A stretch of DNA of 6,887 nt from an uncultured Clostridia bacterium (GCA_947175045.1 CAMWLH010000109.1:1-6887); one strand, 5' to 3'. Positions 1 through 6,664 are shown, numbered from the stretch's first letter. Numbers and translations: made by a program. The notes: generated by a model not told the origin, from the sequence alone.

Positions 1-1871
1 TTGGCTATCATCTGCGGTCCCACTATTATATCGTATTCGCCCTCCGCGAACGCCTTGAATTTGCGCTCAAAAGCGTTCTTGGTAGCAGTCGTATCCGCGT
101 CCATGCGCAGCACGCGCGCCTTGGGGAACATTTCGGATATCTCGTCCTCAATGCGCTGCGTACCCGTTCCCAGCATTGTAAAAAATTTCCCCGAGCATTT
201 CGGGCACACCTTGTCAGCTCTCCTTTGAAAGCCGCAGTAGTGACATATCAGACTGTCGTTTATCTTATGATATGTAAGCGGCAGCGAGCAGTTGGGGCAT
301 TCCGCGGGAGCTCCGCAGGACGCACAGCGGACGCTGGTGTGGTATCCCCGCCTGTTAAGCAGCAGTATTGACTGCTCCCCTCGGTCAAGGTTGCTTTGAA
401 GCTCCTGTATGAGCGTCATGCTGAACGATGAGGTATTGCCGTTTTTAGCCTCCTCACGCATATCCACCATATACACCTCGGGCAATACCGCGTTATTGTA
501 GCGCTCGTCCAGCTCAAACAGGCTGTAGCGTCCCTTTTTGGCGTAATAGCAGCTCTCAAGCGACGGAGTAGCCGAAGCGAGCAGCAAAAACGCGTTATGC
601 GCGAAGCATCGCTGCTTGGCGACGTCCCGCGCGTGGTAGCGCGGAGCGCTCTCGGACTTGTAAGTCCCCTCGCCCTCCTCGTCTATCACCACTATCCCGA
701 GATCGCTCACGGGAGCAAAGATCGCGCTGCGCGTTCCTATAACTATGCGCGCCTTGCCCTCTTTTATGCGGCGGTACTCGTCCGCGCGCTCACCCAAAGA
801 AAGACTGCTGTGCATTACCGCGACCTCTCCGCCGAAAAGGCGGCGGAATCTCCCCACCATCTGCGGAGTGAGCGATATCTCGGGAACGAGCATTATCGCG
901 CTTTTCCCGTTCGCCAGCGCCCTCGATATCAACTTTATGAACACCGAGGTCTTTCCGCTGCCAGTTACTCCGCGCAGCAGGGCGCATTTCGGTTCGCTGT
1001 TCTCCATCAGCTCCGCGAGACCGTCAAATATCTCGCTCTGCTTCGGGGAAAGAGTGATATCGTCGGGACTTTCGCTCGCCTCTCCGATGTGCTCCGTGCG
1101 GAACACCACGTTCTCGTACTGTTCCAGGAACCCCTTTTCCGTCAGCCGCTTCACCACCGCGGGAGTGACCGTGCAGGCGTAGCAGGCTTCCCTTACCGAG
1201 GCGCTCTCGGACTCCCGCACGAACCGCAGCACCTCTCGCTGCTTCGGGGTGAGCTTAACGCCATCGGGAGGATTTTCCGCCGCGCGAAGCATCGCCACCG
1301 TGGAATCCCCCACGCGCCTTGACAATATGTCGTCCTCGTAAAGCGCTCCCTTTTCAATAAGCGCCTTAAGAGTCTTATCGCCGTCCAGTTCCCGCTGCGC
1401 AGCTATCACCGCATCAAAGGCGGCTCTGTCCCCCGCCGACCGCAGCACCTCCGTCAGCCTGCTCTCCTCCTCGGAAAGCTCCCCTCTGAAATCGGGAGTA
1501 AGGCTGTATCGGGTTTTAAGGGAGTAGCCAAGTCCGGGCGGCAATATCGCGCGAAAAGCGTCATAATAGGTGCAGAATGTGTTGTCCCTTATCCAACGGC
1601 ACAAATCAAGAAGCTCCCGTGAAACCACAGGCTCGTCATCAACAGCGCAGCGTATAGGTTTCAGACCCTCCGCGCTGCCCCGTTCCACCGAGAACACCAG
1701 CCCTACGCGCTTTCTGTTTCCGCGCCCGAATGGCACGACCACCCTTACTCCCTCCGAAACGCTGCCGCGAAGATGCTCAGGTATCTCATAACCGAAGAGC
1801 TTGTCAAACGCATAAAGCGTACTCTCCACCGCGACCTCCGCTATCAGCCGCCCCGAAGTCAGCTCCTCCAT
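1..1871 (-). CDS. priA: Primosomal protein N' (replication restart helicase PriA), C-terminus cut off by window edge
   Basis: PriA is a 3'-to-5' superfamily 2 DNA helicase that recognises stalled forks and reloads the replisome in the cytoplasm. The reading frame is open from ATG at 1871 to the edge, giving 623 residues. I checked the frame at several landmarks and found no frameshift. Seen in order: an N-terminal fork-binding domain (about 1-100), with a typical VPFG patch; a Walker A motif GVTGSGKT ending K307-T308; motif II at 397-400 reading DEEG instead of DEEH; motif III SATPS at 433-437; and a zinc-binding insertion with four Cys pairs (CASC from 516, then CPNC, CHYC, and CPKC at 556-559). 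The last residues read GPQMIA, where the family usually has GTQMIA. Relatives are about 730-800 residues, so roughly the last 100-180 are missing. The ATG directly follows the gmk stop codon, with a GAGG ribosome binding site inside gmk. This makes it the third gene of the remA-gmk-priA operon. Family assignment is secure. Confidence 0.96.
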   Translation of the reverse strand, partial: MEELTSGRLIAEVAVESTLYAFDKLFGYEIPEHLRGSVSEGVRVVVPFGRGNRKRVGLVFSVERGSAEGLKPIRCAVDDEPVVSRELLDLCRWIRDNTFCTYYDAFRAILPPGLGYSLKTRYSLTPDFRGELSEEESRLTEVLRSAGDRAAFDAVIAAQRELDGDKTLKALIEKGALYEDDILSRRVGDSTVAMLRAAENPPDGVKLTPKQREVLRFVRESESASVREACYACTVTPAVVKRLTEKGFLEQYENVVFRTEHIGEASESPDDITLSPKQSEIFDGLAELMENSEPKCALLRGVTGSGKTSVFIKLISRALANGKSAIMLVPEISLTPQMVGRFRRLFGGEVAVMHSSLSLGERADEYRRIKEGKARIVIGTRSAIFAPVSDLGIVVIDEEGEGTYKSESAPRYHARDVAKQRCFAHNAFLLLASATPSLESCYYAKKGRYSLFELDERYNNAVLPEVYMVDMREEAKNGNTSSFSMTLIQELQSNLDRGEQSILLLNRRGYHTSVRCASCGAPAECPNCSLPLTYHKINDSLICHYCGFQRRADKVCPKCSGKFFTMLGTGTQRIEDEISEMFPKARVLRMDADTTATKNAFERKFKAFAEGEYDIIVGPQMIA

Positions 1872-2483
1872 TTAATCCTCACCCTTGATCTCTTTTACAA
1901 GCTCCGCGTTTCTGCCGCGCCGCAGCTTTTCAGCCCGCATTACCGCTATGATATCGTCCACCGCCTTGTCAAGCTCGCCGTTTACAATAAGATAATCGTA
2001 GTTGTCCGCCGCCTCAAGTTCGTTGCGAGCCTGCGCCAGACGCTCCTTGATCTTATCCTCTGTCTCCGTCCCTCTGTTGCGCAGGCGGCGCTCCAGCTCC
2101 GCCATGGACGGCGGCAGGATAAACACCAGGCAGCAGTCGGGAAACTGCTTTTTGATATTCATCGCGCCCTCGATCTCTATTTTAAGGATAGCGTCCTTTC
2201 CCTGCGAAAGCAGGCTGTCCACGCTTTCGCGCAGAGTGCCGTAATAATTCCCGCAGTATTCCGTATACTCCAGCACCGCGCCCTCTTTTATCATTTCCTC
2301 AAAGCGCTCCCTCGTTAAAAAGCGGTAGTGAACTCCGTCGATCTCACCCTCGCGCGGCGCTCTGGTAGTGGCGGAAACCGAATATCCGGCGCTGTCCGTC
2401 TTCCGGAGCATCAGCTCCAGAATAGTGTCCTTTCCGCACCCCGCAGGTGCGGAAACCACAAAAAGAAGTCCCTTGTCACTCAT
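1872..2483 (-). CDS. gmk: Guanylate kinase
   Basis: This enzyme phosphorylates GMP (and dGMP) to GDP using ATP, in the cytoplasm, and is essential for GTP/dGTP supply. The protein has 203 residues, the normal bacterial length. The P-loop is A12-P-A-G-C-G-K18-D-T20, a variant of the usual GPSGVGKGT. The GMP-binding region follows as [11 protein letters not shown] (about 37-47, including R41 and R44), then HYRF at 52-55 and the LEYTEY...YYGT segment at 71-83. The conserved [DE]-[IV]-x-G-A element is present as EIEGA near 103-107. An in-frame start upstream at 2546 is rejected because it adds a basic tail lying inside remA. The ATG at 2483 has GGAGG nine bases upstream and gives the family N-terminus. 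It overlaps the end of remA by 8 bases (ATGAGTGA) and abuts priA, so translational coupling is likely. Confidence 0.97.
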   Translation of the reverse strand: MSDKGLLFVVSAPAGCGKDTILELMLRKTDSAGYSVSATTRAPREGEIDGVHYRFLTRERFEEMIKEGAVLEYTEYCGNYYGTLRESVDSLLSQGKDAILKIEIEGAMNIKKQFPDCCLVFILPPSMAELERRLRNRGTETEDKIKERLAQARNELEAADNYDYLIVNGELDKAVDDIIAVMRAEKLRRGRNAELVKEIKGED

Positions 2484-2724
2484 TTTCCTGATCCTCCGTT
2501 GTCTTGCCCGCAATCGTGTCGGGCTGAAGCGCGGACAGTATAACATGACCGCTGTCGCACACTATCACCGAGCGGGTCTTTCGCCCGCAGGTAGCGTCAA
2601 TAGCCGTCCCCTCGTCCTTCGCCGTCTGCACTATCCTCTTCACCGGCGCAGCCTCGGGGCTCACCACCGCCACTATCCTGTCTGCGTTGACGGTGTTTCC
2701 GAATCCTATATTTATAAGCCGCAT
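2476..2724 (-). CDS. remA: RemA/YlzA-family (DUF370) regulatory protein
   Basis: RemA is a small DNA-binding protein that in Bacillus subtilis activates extracellular-matrix and osmoprotection operons, assembling as a multimeric ring. Here it is 82 residues long, close to the family norm. The family signature is unmistakable: LINIGFGN at 3-10, [10 protein letters not shown] at about 21-30, [10 protein letters not shown] at about 42-51 and HVILSALQP near 60-68. The ATG at 2724 is chosen because it gives the conserved [10 protein letters not shown] beginning and has a GGGG ribosome binding site five bases upstream. A 13-residue upstream extension from 2763 would be read through the putative structured leader. 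It is the first gene of a leftward operon with gmk and priA; remA next to gmk is the standard Firmicutes arrangement. The target genes in this organism cannot be inferred, so the symbol is by homology. Confidence 0.9.
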   Translation of the reverse strand: MRLINIGFGNTVNADRIVAVVSPEAAPVKRIVQTAKDEGTAIDATCGRKTRSVIVCDSGHVILSALQPDTIAGKTTEDQENE

Positions 2725-2756
2725 CTTTACCCCTGATTTTAAATTTTTTTGCGATC

Positions 2757-2854
2757 CGCCCACAGAAACTCCGCTTACGATTTCACGGCGGCTTGCGGAA
2801 AATTTCCCGTGTGGGCGTTATGTTGCTATATGCAAGTGTTGCTCTGCGCTAACG
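2757..2854 (-). other. Potentially structured 5' leader of remA-gmk-priA
   Basis: The spacer between the probable remA promoter and its ATG contains nested inverted repeats. An 8-base perfect arm pair, CGCCCACA (2757-2764) and TGTGGGCG (2810-2817), encloses GAAA (2765-2768) with TTTC (2803-2806) and CCGC (2771-2774) with GCGG (2795-2798), forming a long, bulged hairpin. Next to it, CGTTA (2816-2820) pairs with TAACG (2850-2854) around a TTGC-TATAT-GCAA hairpin (2823-2835). The two structures share bases 2816-2817, so they could be alternatives. A GCGC-loop-GCGC element lies at 2846-2860. I recognise no known riboswitch class, and neither hairpin has a U-tract, so it is not an obvious attenuator. 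It could be an untranslated regulatory leader or the remnant of a small palindromic repeat. Confidence 0.4.
2800..2830. repeat. Possible dispersed repeat, copy 1
   Basis: This 31-base stretch inside the remA leader resembles 5252-5284 in the same orientation: about 24 of 33 aligned columns match with a two-base gap, sharing TTTCCC, GTGG and ATGTTG-TATA blocks. Both copies are intergenic. The similarity is suggestive only and could be chance between AT-rich spacers. Confidence 0.25.
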
Positions 2855-2898
2855 GGGCGCTTCTTGCCTCCTGCCTCAAGCAAAGCAAATATATTATT

Positions 2899-2927
2899 AT
2901 TGTACCACACTTTCGCCAAAAAAGCAA
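2899..2927 (-). promoter_or_regulatory. Candidate promoter for the remA-gmk-priA operon
   Basis: On the minus strand, TTGCTT (2927-2922) is followed after 17 bases by TACAAT (2904-2899). A TGG immediately before the -10 gives an extended -10 (TGnTACAAT). The -35 is weak, but the extended -10 compensates. Transcription would start near 2892 and give a leader of about 170 bases before the remA ATG. A perfect TATAAT also lies on the minus strand at 2951-2946, but its -35 region is only a T-run, so it is a less likely alternative. Confidence 0.5.
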
Positions 2928-2940
2928 CACATAATTTCAA

Positions 2941-2997
2941 ACATAATTATATAAAATGCAATAAATTCAAAAAAATAATTTTTTTTTATAAAATTTA
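2941..2997. promoter_or_regulatory. A/T-tract segment, probable UP element of the chemoreceptor promoter
   Basis: This segment is almost entirely A and T, with an A7-TAA-T9 tract pair at 2970-2988 ending just upstream of the -35 at 2998. Such tracts upstream of a -35 box commonly contact the RNA polymerase alpha subunit C-terminal domain or bend DNA. It separates the two divergent promoters of the 2725-3109 spacer. Apart from the leader and promoters listed separately, I see no gene in that 385-base spacer. Confidence 0.4.
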
Positions 2998-3026
2998 TTG
3001 ACAATGAGAATTTAATCTAGTATAAT
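2998..3026 (+). promoter_or_regulatory. Consensus sigma-A promoter of the chemoreceptor gene
   Basis: TTGACA (2998-3003) and TATAAT (3021-3026) are separated by exactly 17 bases, a perfect vegetative promoter. The start point would be near 3033, leaving an untranslated leader of about 77 bases. I saw no flagellar sigma factor (SigD/FliA-type) promoter in the spacer. A weak hairpin (TTCTC 3077-3081 with GAGAA 3088-3092) precedes the ribosome binding site. Confidence 0.88.
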
Positions 3027-3109
3027 AGTATTGGTTGCTGAAATACCACGAAAATACCGCAAAAACGGAAAAAGTTTTCTCTGATGGGAGAACAAGGAAG
3101 GGGTAAATC

Positions 3110-5086
3110 ATGAAAATCTCCAAGTCACTCAAGGCAAAAATGCTGGTGAGGTTTCTTGTACTTATTTTTGTAGTGATAGCGATAAACGGCGCTATCGGCG
3201 CCATATTCAGCATTATCAGTGCTACATCGACGCTGGAAAAAACCATGTCGGAGACTGCGCTTGTCGCTTCCGTACAGGTTCAGAACCGTCTCGAAAAGAC
3301 CCAGTCGCTTATCGCCGAGTTCGGAATGAGCAGCGATATGTTCGCCGACAAAACCGCTGAAAACAAAATGGCTTTTCTCGCAAGCAGGGCGGATCTGTAC
3401 GGTCTTGTTGACTACAACTTTACCGACACCAACGGTATTGATTCCAACGGCAGGAATGTATCCTCCAACGTCTGGTTTACCAGGGCGATCGCGGGGGAAG
3501 CATTTATCGATACCCCGTCCATGAACGACAACGGGCAGTTCTTGATGTACATTGCCGCGCCCATATGCGATCCCACAAACAAAAGCGATATCTCTGGCGT
3601 GGTCTACGTCGCTGTTGACGCCTCTTTCCTTTCCGACGTAGTAAACAAAATACAGATAGGCGAGTTGGGTAATGCGTTCATAATAGACCAAGAGGGCACC
3701 TTTATAGCTCACTATGATTACAGCAAGGTAACCTCACAGGAGAGCGATATCAACGAAGCCAAAAGCGATTCCTCCTATGCAGAGAGAGCAGCGCTTGAGC
3801 AACGGGCGCTGAACCTTTCCGAAGGTGAGTCAATATATGGCACATATATGAACGGCGTATCAAGAACCTGCGTTGCCATGTCGCCCATTGCGGACACCGA
3901 GGACTGGGTAATTGGAATAACCGCCGATCAGAATGAGTTCATCGCGCAGACCATCATCACCTCTCTGATAACCACCGCGGTAGTTGCGATTATATGCCTT
4001 ATTATAGCGGGGCTTTTCATTGTTGCATACACTAACGCCATCGTTAATCCGATAACCGAGATCAGCAAGGCTATGAAGAAGCTGTCCGTAGGCGACCTCA
4101 AGGTATCCGTTAAGGTCACCACCAAGGACGAGATCGGAGTTCTCGCGAGCGAGATAAACGAGACCGCAAAGAGCCTGGACGGCTATGTAAGCGAGATATC
4201 GCGTATAAGCGGGCTTATGTCCAACGGCAACTTCGACTTTAGGGAAGAGATTAACTTCCAGGGCGACTTTGTACAGATCGCAAAGGCGCTGGATTATCTG
4301 GCGGAACACTTGAGCGACGCTATGCTGACCATCAAGACCGCAGCGGCACAGGTTAACATCGGCGCAACGCAGATCTCCGAGGGTGCACAGTCGCTTGCTT
4401 CGGGAACTACCCAGCAGGCTTCATCCATCGATGAGCTCGCAAGCACCATCAACACCCTTGACGAGCGTGTAAGCACCAACGCCCGCCATGCTTCCGAAGC
4501 CAGCGCGAAGTCCAAGCTGGCAGGAGACCGTATTTCCACCTCCAACAAGCATATGAACGAGATGATCACGGCAATGGAGAATATCTCGCAGAAATCCTCC
4601 GAGATCAACAACATCATATCCACCATCGACGACATCGCGTTCCAGACCAACATACTCGCGCTCAACGCGGCTATTGAAGCGGCAAGAGCGGGCGAAGCGG
4701 GCAAGGGCTTCGCAGTAGTAGCGGACGAGGTACGCAACCTTGCGGCGAAATCCGCAGAAGCTGCACAAAACACCGCGGTACTTATTCAGCAGTCGATCGA
4801 GGCGGTAAGCGAGGGCTCGGGCATCGCCAACGACACCGCGGAAGCGCTCAACTCTGCTGTTGAGGTAGCTCACGAGGCAGGCGAGCTCACCAACGAGATC
4901 GCGATGGCCTCCGGCGAGCAGGCAGAGATGATAAAGCAAGTAAACCTCGGTATCGACCAGATATCCGCGGTCGTTCAGACCAATGCGGCTGCCGCTCAGC
5001 AAAGCGCGGCTTCCGGCGAGGAGCTGAACAGCCAGGCTGCAGAAATGGAACAGTTGACCGCAAGATTCACTCTCCGCGAGACATAA
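3110..5086 (+). CDS. Methyl-accepting chemotaxis protein with dCache-type sensor and HAMP
   Basis: This is a transmembrane chemoreceptor that senses a ligand outside the cell and controls CheA/CheW. It has 658 residues. Seen in order: a short basic N-terminus; TM1 at about 15-36; an extracellular sensor at about 40-278 with double-Cache features (N120-V-W122-F, Y147, GVVYVAVD ending D170, then a second lobe with [10 protein letters not shown]); TM2 at about 281-307; and a HAMP domain beginning near N313-P314. A second HAMP-like linker (about 365-415, with GNFDF and QGDF) is followed by a long coiled-coil signalling domain. The signalling tip at about 507-542 ([21 protein letters not shown] with E523, [12 protein letters not shown]) is canonical. 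There is no C-terminal CheR/CheB-tethering pentapeptide; it ends LRET. The position corresponding to the conserved Arg of amino-acid-binding dCache domains (two before the Trp) appears to be N120, so a different ligand is plausible; this is inference. The start is supported by a GGAAGGGG site six bases upstream. The gene is monocistronic, with its own promoter and terminator. Confidence 0.96.
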   Translation: MKISKSLKAKMLVRFLVLIFVVIAINGAIGAIFSIISATSTLEKTMSETALVASVQVQNRLEKTQSLIAEFGMSSDMFADKTAENKMAFLASRADLYGLVDYNFTDTNGIDSNGRNVSSNVWFTRAIAGEAFIDTPSMNDNGQFLMYIAAPICDPTNKSDISGVVYVAVDASFLSDVVNKIQIGELGNAFIIDQEGTFIAHYDYSKVTSQESDINEAKSDSSYAERAALEQRALNLSEGESIYGTYMNGVSRTCVAMSPIADTEDWVIGITADQNEFIAQTIITSLITTAVVAIICLIIAGLFIVAYTNAIVNPITEISKAMKKLSVGDLKVSVKVTTKDEIGVLASEINETAKSLDGYVSEISRISGLMSNGNFDFREEINFQGDFVQIAKALDYLAEHLSDAMLTIKTAAAQVNIGATQISEGAQSLASGTTQQASSIDELASTINTLDERVSTNARHASEASAKSKLAGDRISTSNKHMNEMITAMENISQKSSEINNIISTIDDIAFQTNILALNAAIEAARAGEAGKGFAVVADEVRNLAAKSAEAAQNTAVLIQQSIEAVSEGSGIANDTAEALNSAVEVAHEAGELTNEIAMASGEQAEMIKQVNLGIDQISAVVQTNAAAAQQSAASGEELNSQAAEMEQLTARFTLRET

Positions 5087-5096
5087 TGATGTTTTT

Positions 5097-5124
5097 AAAG
5101 GCTGCCCGAGCGGGCAGCCTTTTT
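5097..5124 (+). terminator. Intrinsic terminator of the chemoreceptor gene
   Basis: GGCTGCCC (5100-5107) pairs perfectly with GGGCAGCC (5112-5119) around a GAGC loop, flanked by AAA and a run of five T (5120-5124). It starts eleven bases after the TAA stop at 5084-5086. Confidence 0.93.
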
Positions 5125-5144
5125 GTATATTAAGCTATTTATAA

Positions 5145-5250
5145 AATGCCGGGAAAAGTAAATAATTTCAAAATTCCCGCAATTGCGCTCCGTTCAGCGC
5201 GATTACGGAAAGCGGTCTTTGTTTGTCATTTTGCAAACAAAGATTTTTTT
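5145..5250 (+). other. Foldable intergenic segment ending in a terminator; possible small RNA
   Basis: Between the chemoreceptor terminator and the end of the amidohydrolase gene lie successive inverted repeats: CGGGAA (5150-5155) with TTCCCG (5174-5179), then GCGC and CCGT/ACGG hairpins within about 5185-5208, then the terminator-like hairpin at 5216-5250. A TATAAA at 5140-5145 could be a -10 box, but no convincing -35 stands 16-18 bases before it. It may be a small RNA, a second safety terminator region or decayed repeat DNA. I see no reading frame with a ribosome binding site. Confidence 0.25.
5216..5250 (+). terminator. Second, AT-rich intrinsic terminator reading rightward
   Basis: TCTTTGTTTG (5216-5225) pairs perfectly with CAAACAAAGA (5234-5243) around an 8-base loop, followed by seven T (5244-5250). 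The T-run fixes the orientation as plus strand, so it would not serve the leftward amidohydrolase gene. It lies more than 90 bases after the chemoreceptor's own terminator. Confidence 0.6.
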
Positions 5251-5251
5251 G

Positions 5252-5284
5252 AATTTTCCCCTGCGTGGATTATATGTTGTTATA
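5252..5284. repeat. Possible dispersed repeat, copy 2
   Basis: This is the counterpart of 2800-2830, placed between the rightward hairpin at 5216-5250 and the stop codon of the amidohydrolase gene. The shared blocks are TTTCCC, GTGG and ATGTTG followed by TATA. Similarity is about 24 of 33 columns. It is recorded as a hint, not an established repeat family. Confidence 0.25.
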
Positions 5285-5287
5285 CTT

Positions 5288-6070
5288 TTAAATATAAAGC
5301 AATCTAGCGATATTCCCGCCAAGAATATCCTCCTGCTCCTTATCGCTCAGCGGCAGAGCACGGAATCTCTTAAGCTCCTCCGCCGCGCCCCAAAGCGGAT
5401 AGTCTGTTCCCCAGAACACCTTGTCCGCGCCTATTTTTCGTATCAACTCCGCAGCGCGCTCGGGTGTCAAAGCATAAAGCGAGCTGGAGCAATCCGCGTA
5501 TATCCCCGAGCCTGCGAATATCTCCGCGCCCCTTTCCCACAGCGTCCAGCCTGCCAGATGAGCCGCGATCACCGTGAGCTTCGGGAACCTCTCGACTACC
5601 CTCATCAGCCGCTCGGGCGCGGAAAAATCATACCGCGGGTCGCCGATATGGAACAATATCGGCAGACGTCCCTCCGCCGCTTCATAAATGGCATAAGCCC
5701 GCTTTTCATCAAGGTTGAAGCGCTGAAAATCGCTGTGCAGCTTGATCCCCTTAAGCCCCAGCGAAATTATCCTCTCCGTTTCTCCTGCGATATCCTCAAA
5801 ATCGGGGTGCATAGCGCCAAAACCTATAAGCCTGTCGGGATAACGTAAAACGCACTCCGAAATATAATTGTTAATGCTGCGGACCTGCTCGGGAACAGTA
5901 GCTACCGACTGCACGAGGAATTTATCCACCCCCGCCGCGGTCCCCTGCTCCAAAAGCGTACCGAGAGTTCCGTCATACTTTGCCGTTATATTGTAAAACC
6001 CGCCGATTCCCTCCGCGGCTTTATCCGCTATTTTATCGGGAAAAATATGCGCGTGAGCGTCAATTATCAT
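5288..6070 (-). CDS. Metal-dependent amidohydrolase, TIM-barrel (amidohydrolase-2/ACMSD-like), substrate unknown
   Basis: The 260-residue protein belongs to the PF04909-type amidohydrolases, which use one divalent metal in a TIM barrel for hydrolysis or non-oxidative decarboxylation. Visible motifs: D4-A-H6-A-H8 at the N-terminus (strand 1 metal ligands), GIKLH with H112, LFHIGDP with H141, AAHLAGW with H171 and WGTDYP with D223. These are the ligands and catalytic residues expected of the family, so it should be active. The length is at the short end for the family, and no signal peptide is visible, so it is probably cytoplasmic. The ATG at 6070 is preferred because MIIDAHAH is the normal family start and GGAGG lies ten bases upstream. 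An in-frame start at 6280 would add 70 unrelated residues inside dcd. It follows dcd by 16 bases and should be cotranscribed. No leftward terminator is obvious beyond its stop. The substrate cannot be read from the sequence. Confidence 0.88.
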   Translation of the reverse strand: MIIDAHAHIFPDKIADKAAEGIGGFYNITAKYDGTLGTLLEQGTAAGVDKFLVQSVATVPEQVRSINNYISECVLRYPDRLIGFGAMHPDFEDIAGETERIISLGLKGIKLHSDFQRFNLDEKRAYAIYEAAEGRLPILFHIGDPRYDFSAPERLMRVVERFPKLTVIAAHLAGWTLWERGAEIFAGSGIYADCSSSLYALTPERAAELIRKIGADKVFWGTDYPLWGAAEELKRFRALPLSDKEQEDILGGNIARLLYI

Positions 6071-6086
6071 TTTATACAAGCCTCCG

Positions 6087-6605
6087 TCACTCAAAATCCT
6101 TATACATAAGGCTGGGCTGAATGCCGCTGTTGTTCTGGTATTTTCCGCTTGAATAGGGAGAATAGTCCCCCTCAATCGTGTGATAGTATATCTGACACAC
6201 CTGCGCTCCCGCGTATATCCGTATGGGCTGAATACAGAATATTTCCAGCGTCCAGTAGCCGGCGAAACTGACATCGCCAAAGCCCGCTGTTACATGTATA
6301 AACAGCCCCAAACGCCCCGTGGAGCTTCTTCCCTCAAGCATCGGAACATATCTCTCCGTGCGCGTAAACTCAGCGGTTCTGCCGAGATAAAGCCTGTTTG
6401 GCTCGAGCACAAGCCCCTCCGGCGGTATCGTCATATGCTTTACGGGATTTTCCCGCTTCATGTCCAGTTCCCTGCTTTCGTACACCAGCAATTCATCGGC
6501 AAGCGTCAGATTATAGCTGTTGGGATTGAGCCTGCTCTCGTCAAAAGGCTCTATAAAGATATTTTTATCCAATTGCTTCAGAATTTCCTGTCCCGATAAA
6601 ATCAT
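6087..6605 (-). CDS. dcd: dCTP deaminase (possibly bifunctional dCTP deaminase/dUTP diphosphatase)
   Basis: This trimeric enzyme of the dUTPase fold deaminates dCTP to dUTP (bifunctional members go on to dUMP) for thymidylate synthesis in the cytoplasm. The 172 residues match the family in length. Key motifs: LNPNSYNLTL at about 26-35; GRSSTGRLG at 92-100, with R93, S94, S95 and R98 contacting the triphosphate; HVTAG at 104-108; D111; and the catalytic Glu in TLEI, E121. The C-terminus SGKYQNNSGIQPS...YKDFE is the flexible lid that closes over the nucleotide. Gly108 after HVTA, where the E. coli monofunctional enzyme has His, resembles bifunctional enzymes, so either activity is possible. The ATG at 6605 has AAAGGAG seven bases upstream. 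It is the first gene of a two-gene operon with the amidohydrolase, driven by a strong promoter at 6636-6664. Confidence 0.92.
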   Translation of the reverse strand: MILSGQEILKQLDKNIFIEPFDESRLNPNSYNLTLADELLVYESRELDMKRENPVKHMTIPPEGLVLEPNRLYLGRTAEFTRTERYVPMLEGRSSTGRLGLFIHVTAGFGDVSFAGYWTLEIFCIQPIRIYAGAQVCQIYYHTIEGDYSPYSSGKYQNNSGIQPSLMYKDFE

Positions 6606-6635
6606 TTTTGTGCTCCTTTCATCATGTCAAAAAAT

Positions 6636-6664
6636 ATTTTAAACTATCCCGCGCTTTTTGTCAA
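6636..6664 (-). promoter_or_regulatory. Strong sigma-A promoter of dcd-amidohydrolase
   Basis: On the minus strand, TTGACA (6664-6659) and TAAAAT (6641-6636) are 17 bases apart, with only one mismatch to consensus. Transcription would begin near 6629, giving a short leader of about 24 bases before the dcd ATG. Confidence 0.88.

Noticed and set aside
597..1322. Long plus-strand open frame of 241 codons opposite priA
   Set aside because: It lies antisense to an unmistakable PriA, has a biased composition rich in Arg, His and Leu typical of a reversed GC-rich frame, and has no ribosome binding site or family resemblance.
1773..2318. Plus-strand open frame of 181 codons opposite the priA/gmk junction
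   Set aside because: It is antisense to two clear housekeeping genes and crosses their boundary, with no family motifs.
2484..2546. A 21-residue N-terminal extension of guanylate kinase
   Set aside because: It overlaps remA, is Arg-rich and unlike the family. The ATG at 2483 has GGAGG at good spacing.
3084..3113. Nine-codon upstream frame (MGEQGRGKS) ending in an ATGA overlap with the chemoreceptor start
   Set aside because: It has no ribosome binding site of its own and it spans the chemoreceptor's ribosome binding site. Most likely chance, although coupling cannot be excluded.
3125..3712. Minus-strand frames opposite the chemoreceptor (also at 3860-4309, 4294-4773 and 4421-5002)
   Set aside because: All are shadows of the chemoreceptor coding frame, with no ribosome binding sites or recognisable domains.
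5150..5179. CGGGAA/TTCCCG hairpin as leftward terminator of the dcd-amidohydrolase operon
   Set aside because: The stem has only six pairs with an 18-base loop, and on the minus strand it is followed by GCATTTTAT rather than a clean T-run. Too weak to call.
6071..6280. A 70-residue N-terminal extension of the amidohydrolase starting at 6280
   Set aside because: It runs through dcd, is unlike the family, and the ATG at 6070 has a good ribosome binding site and gives the normal MIIDAHAH start.
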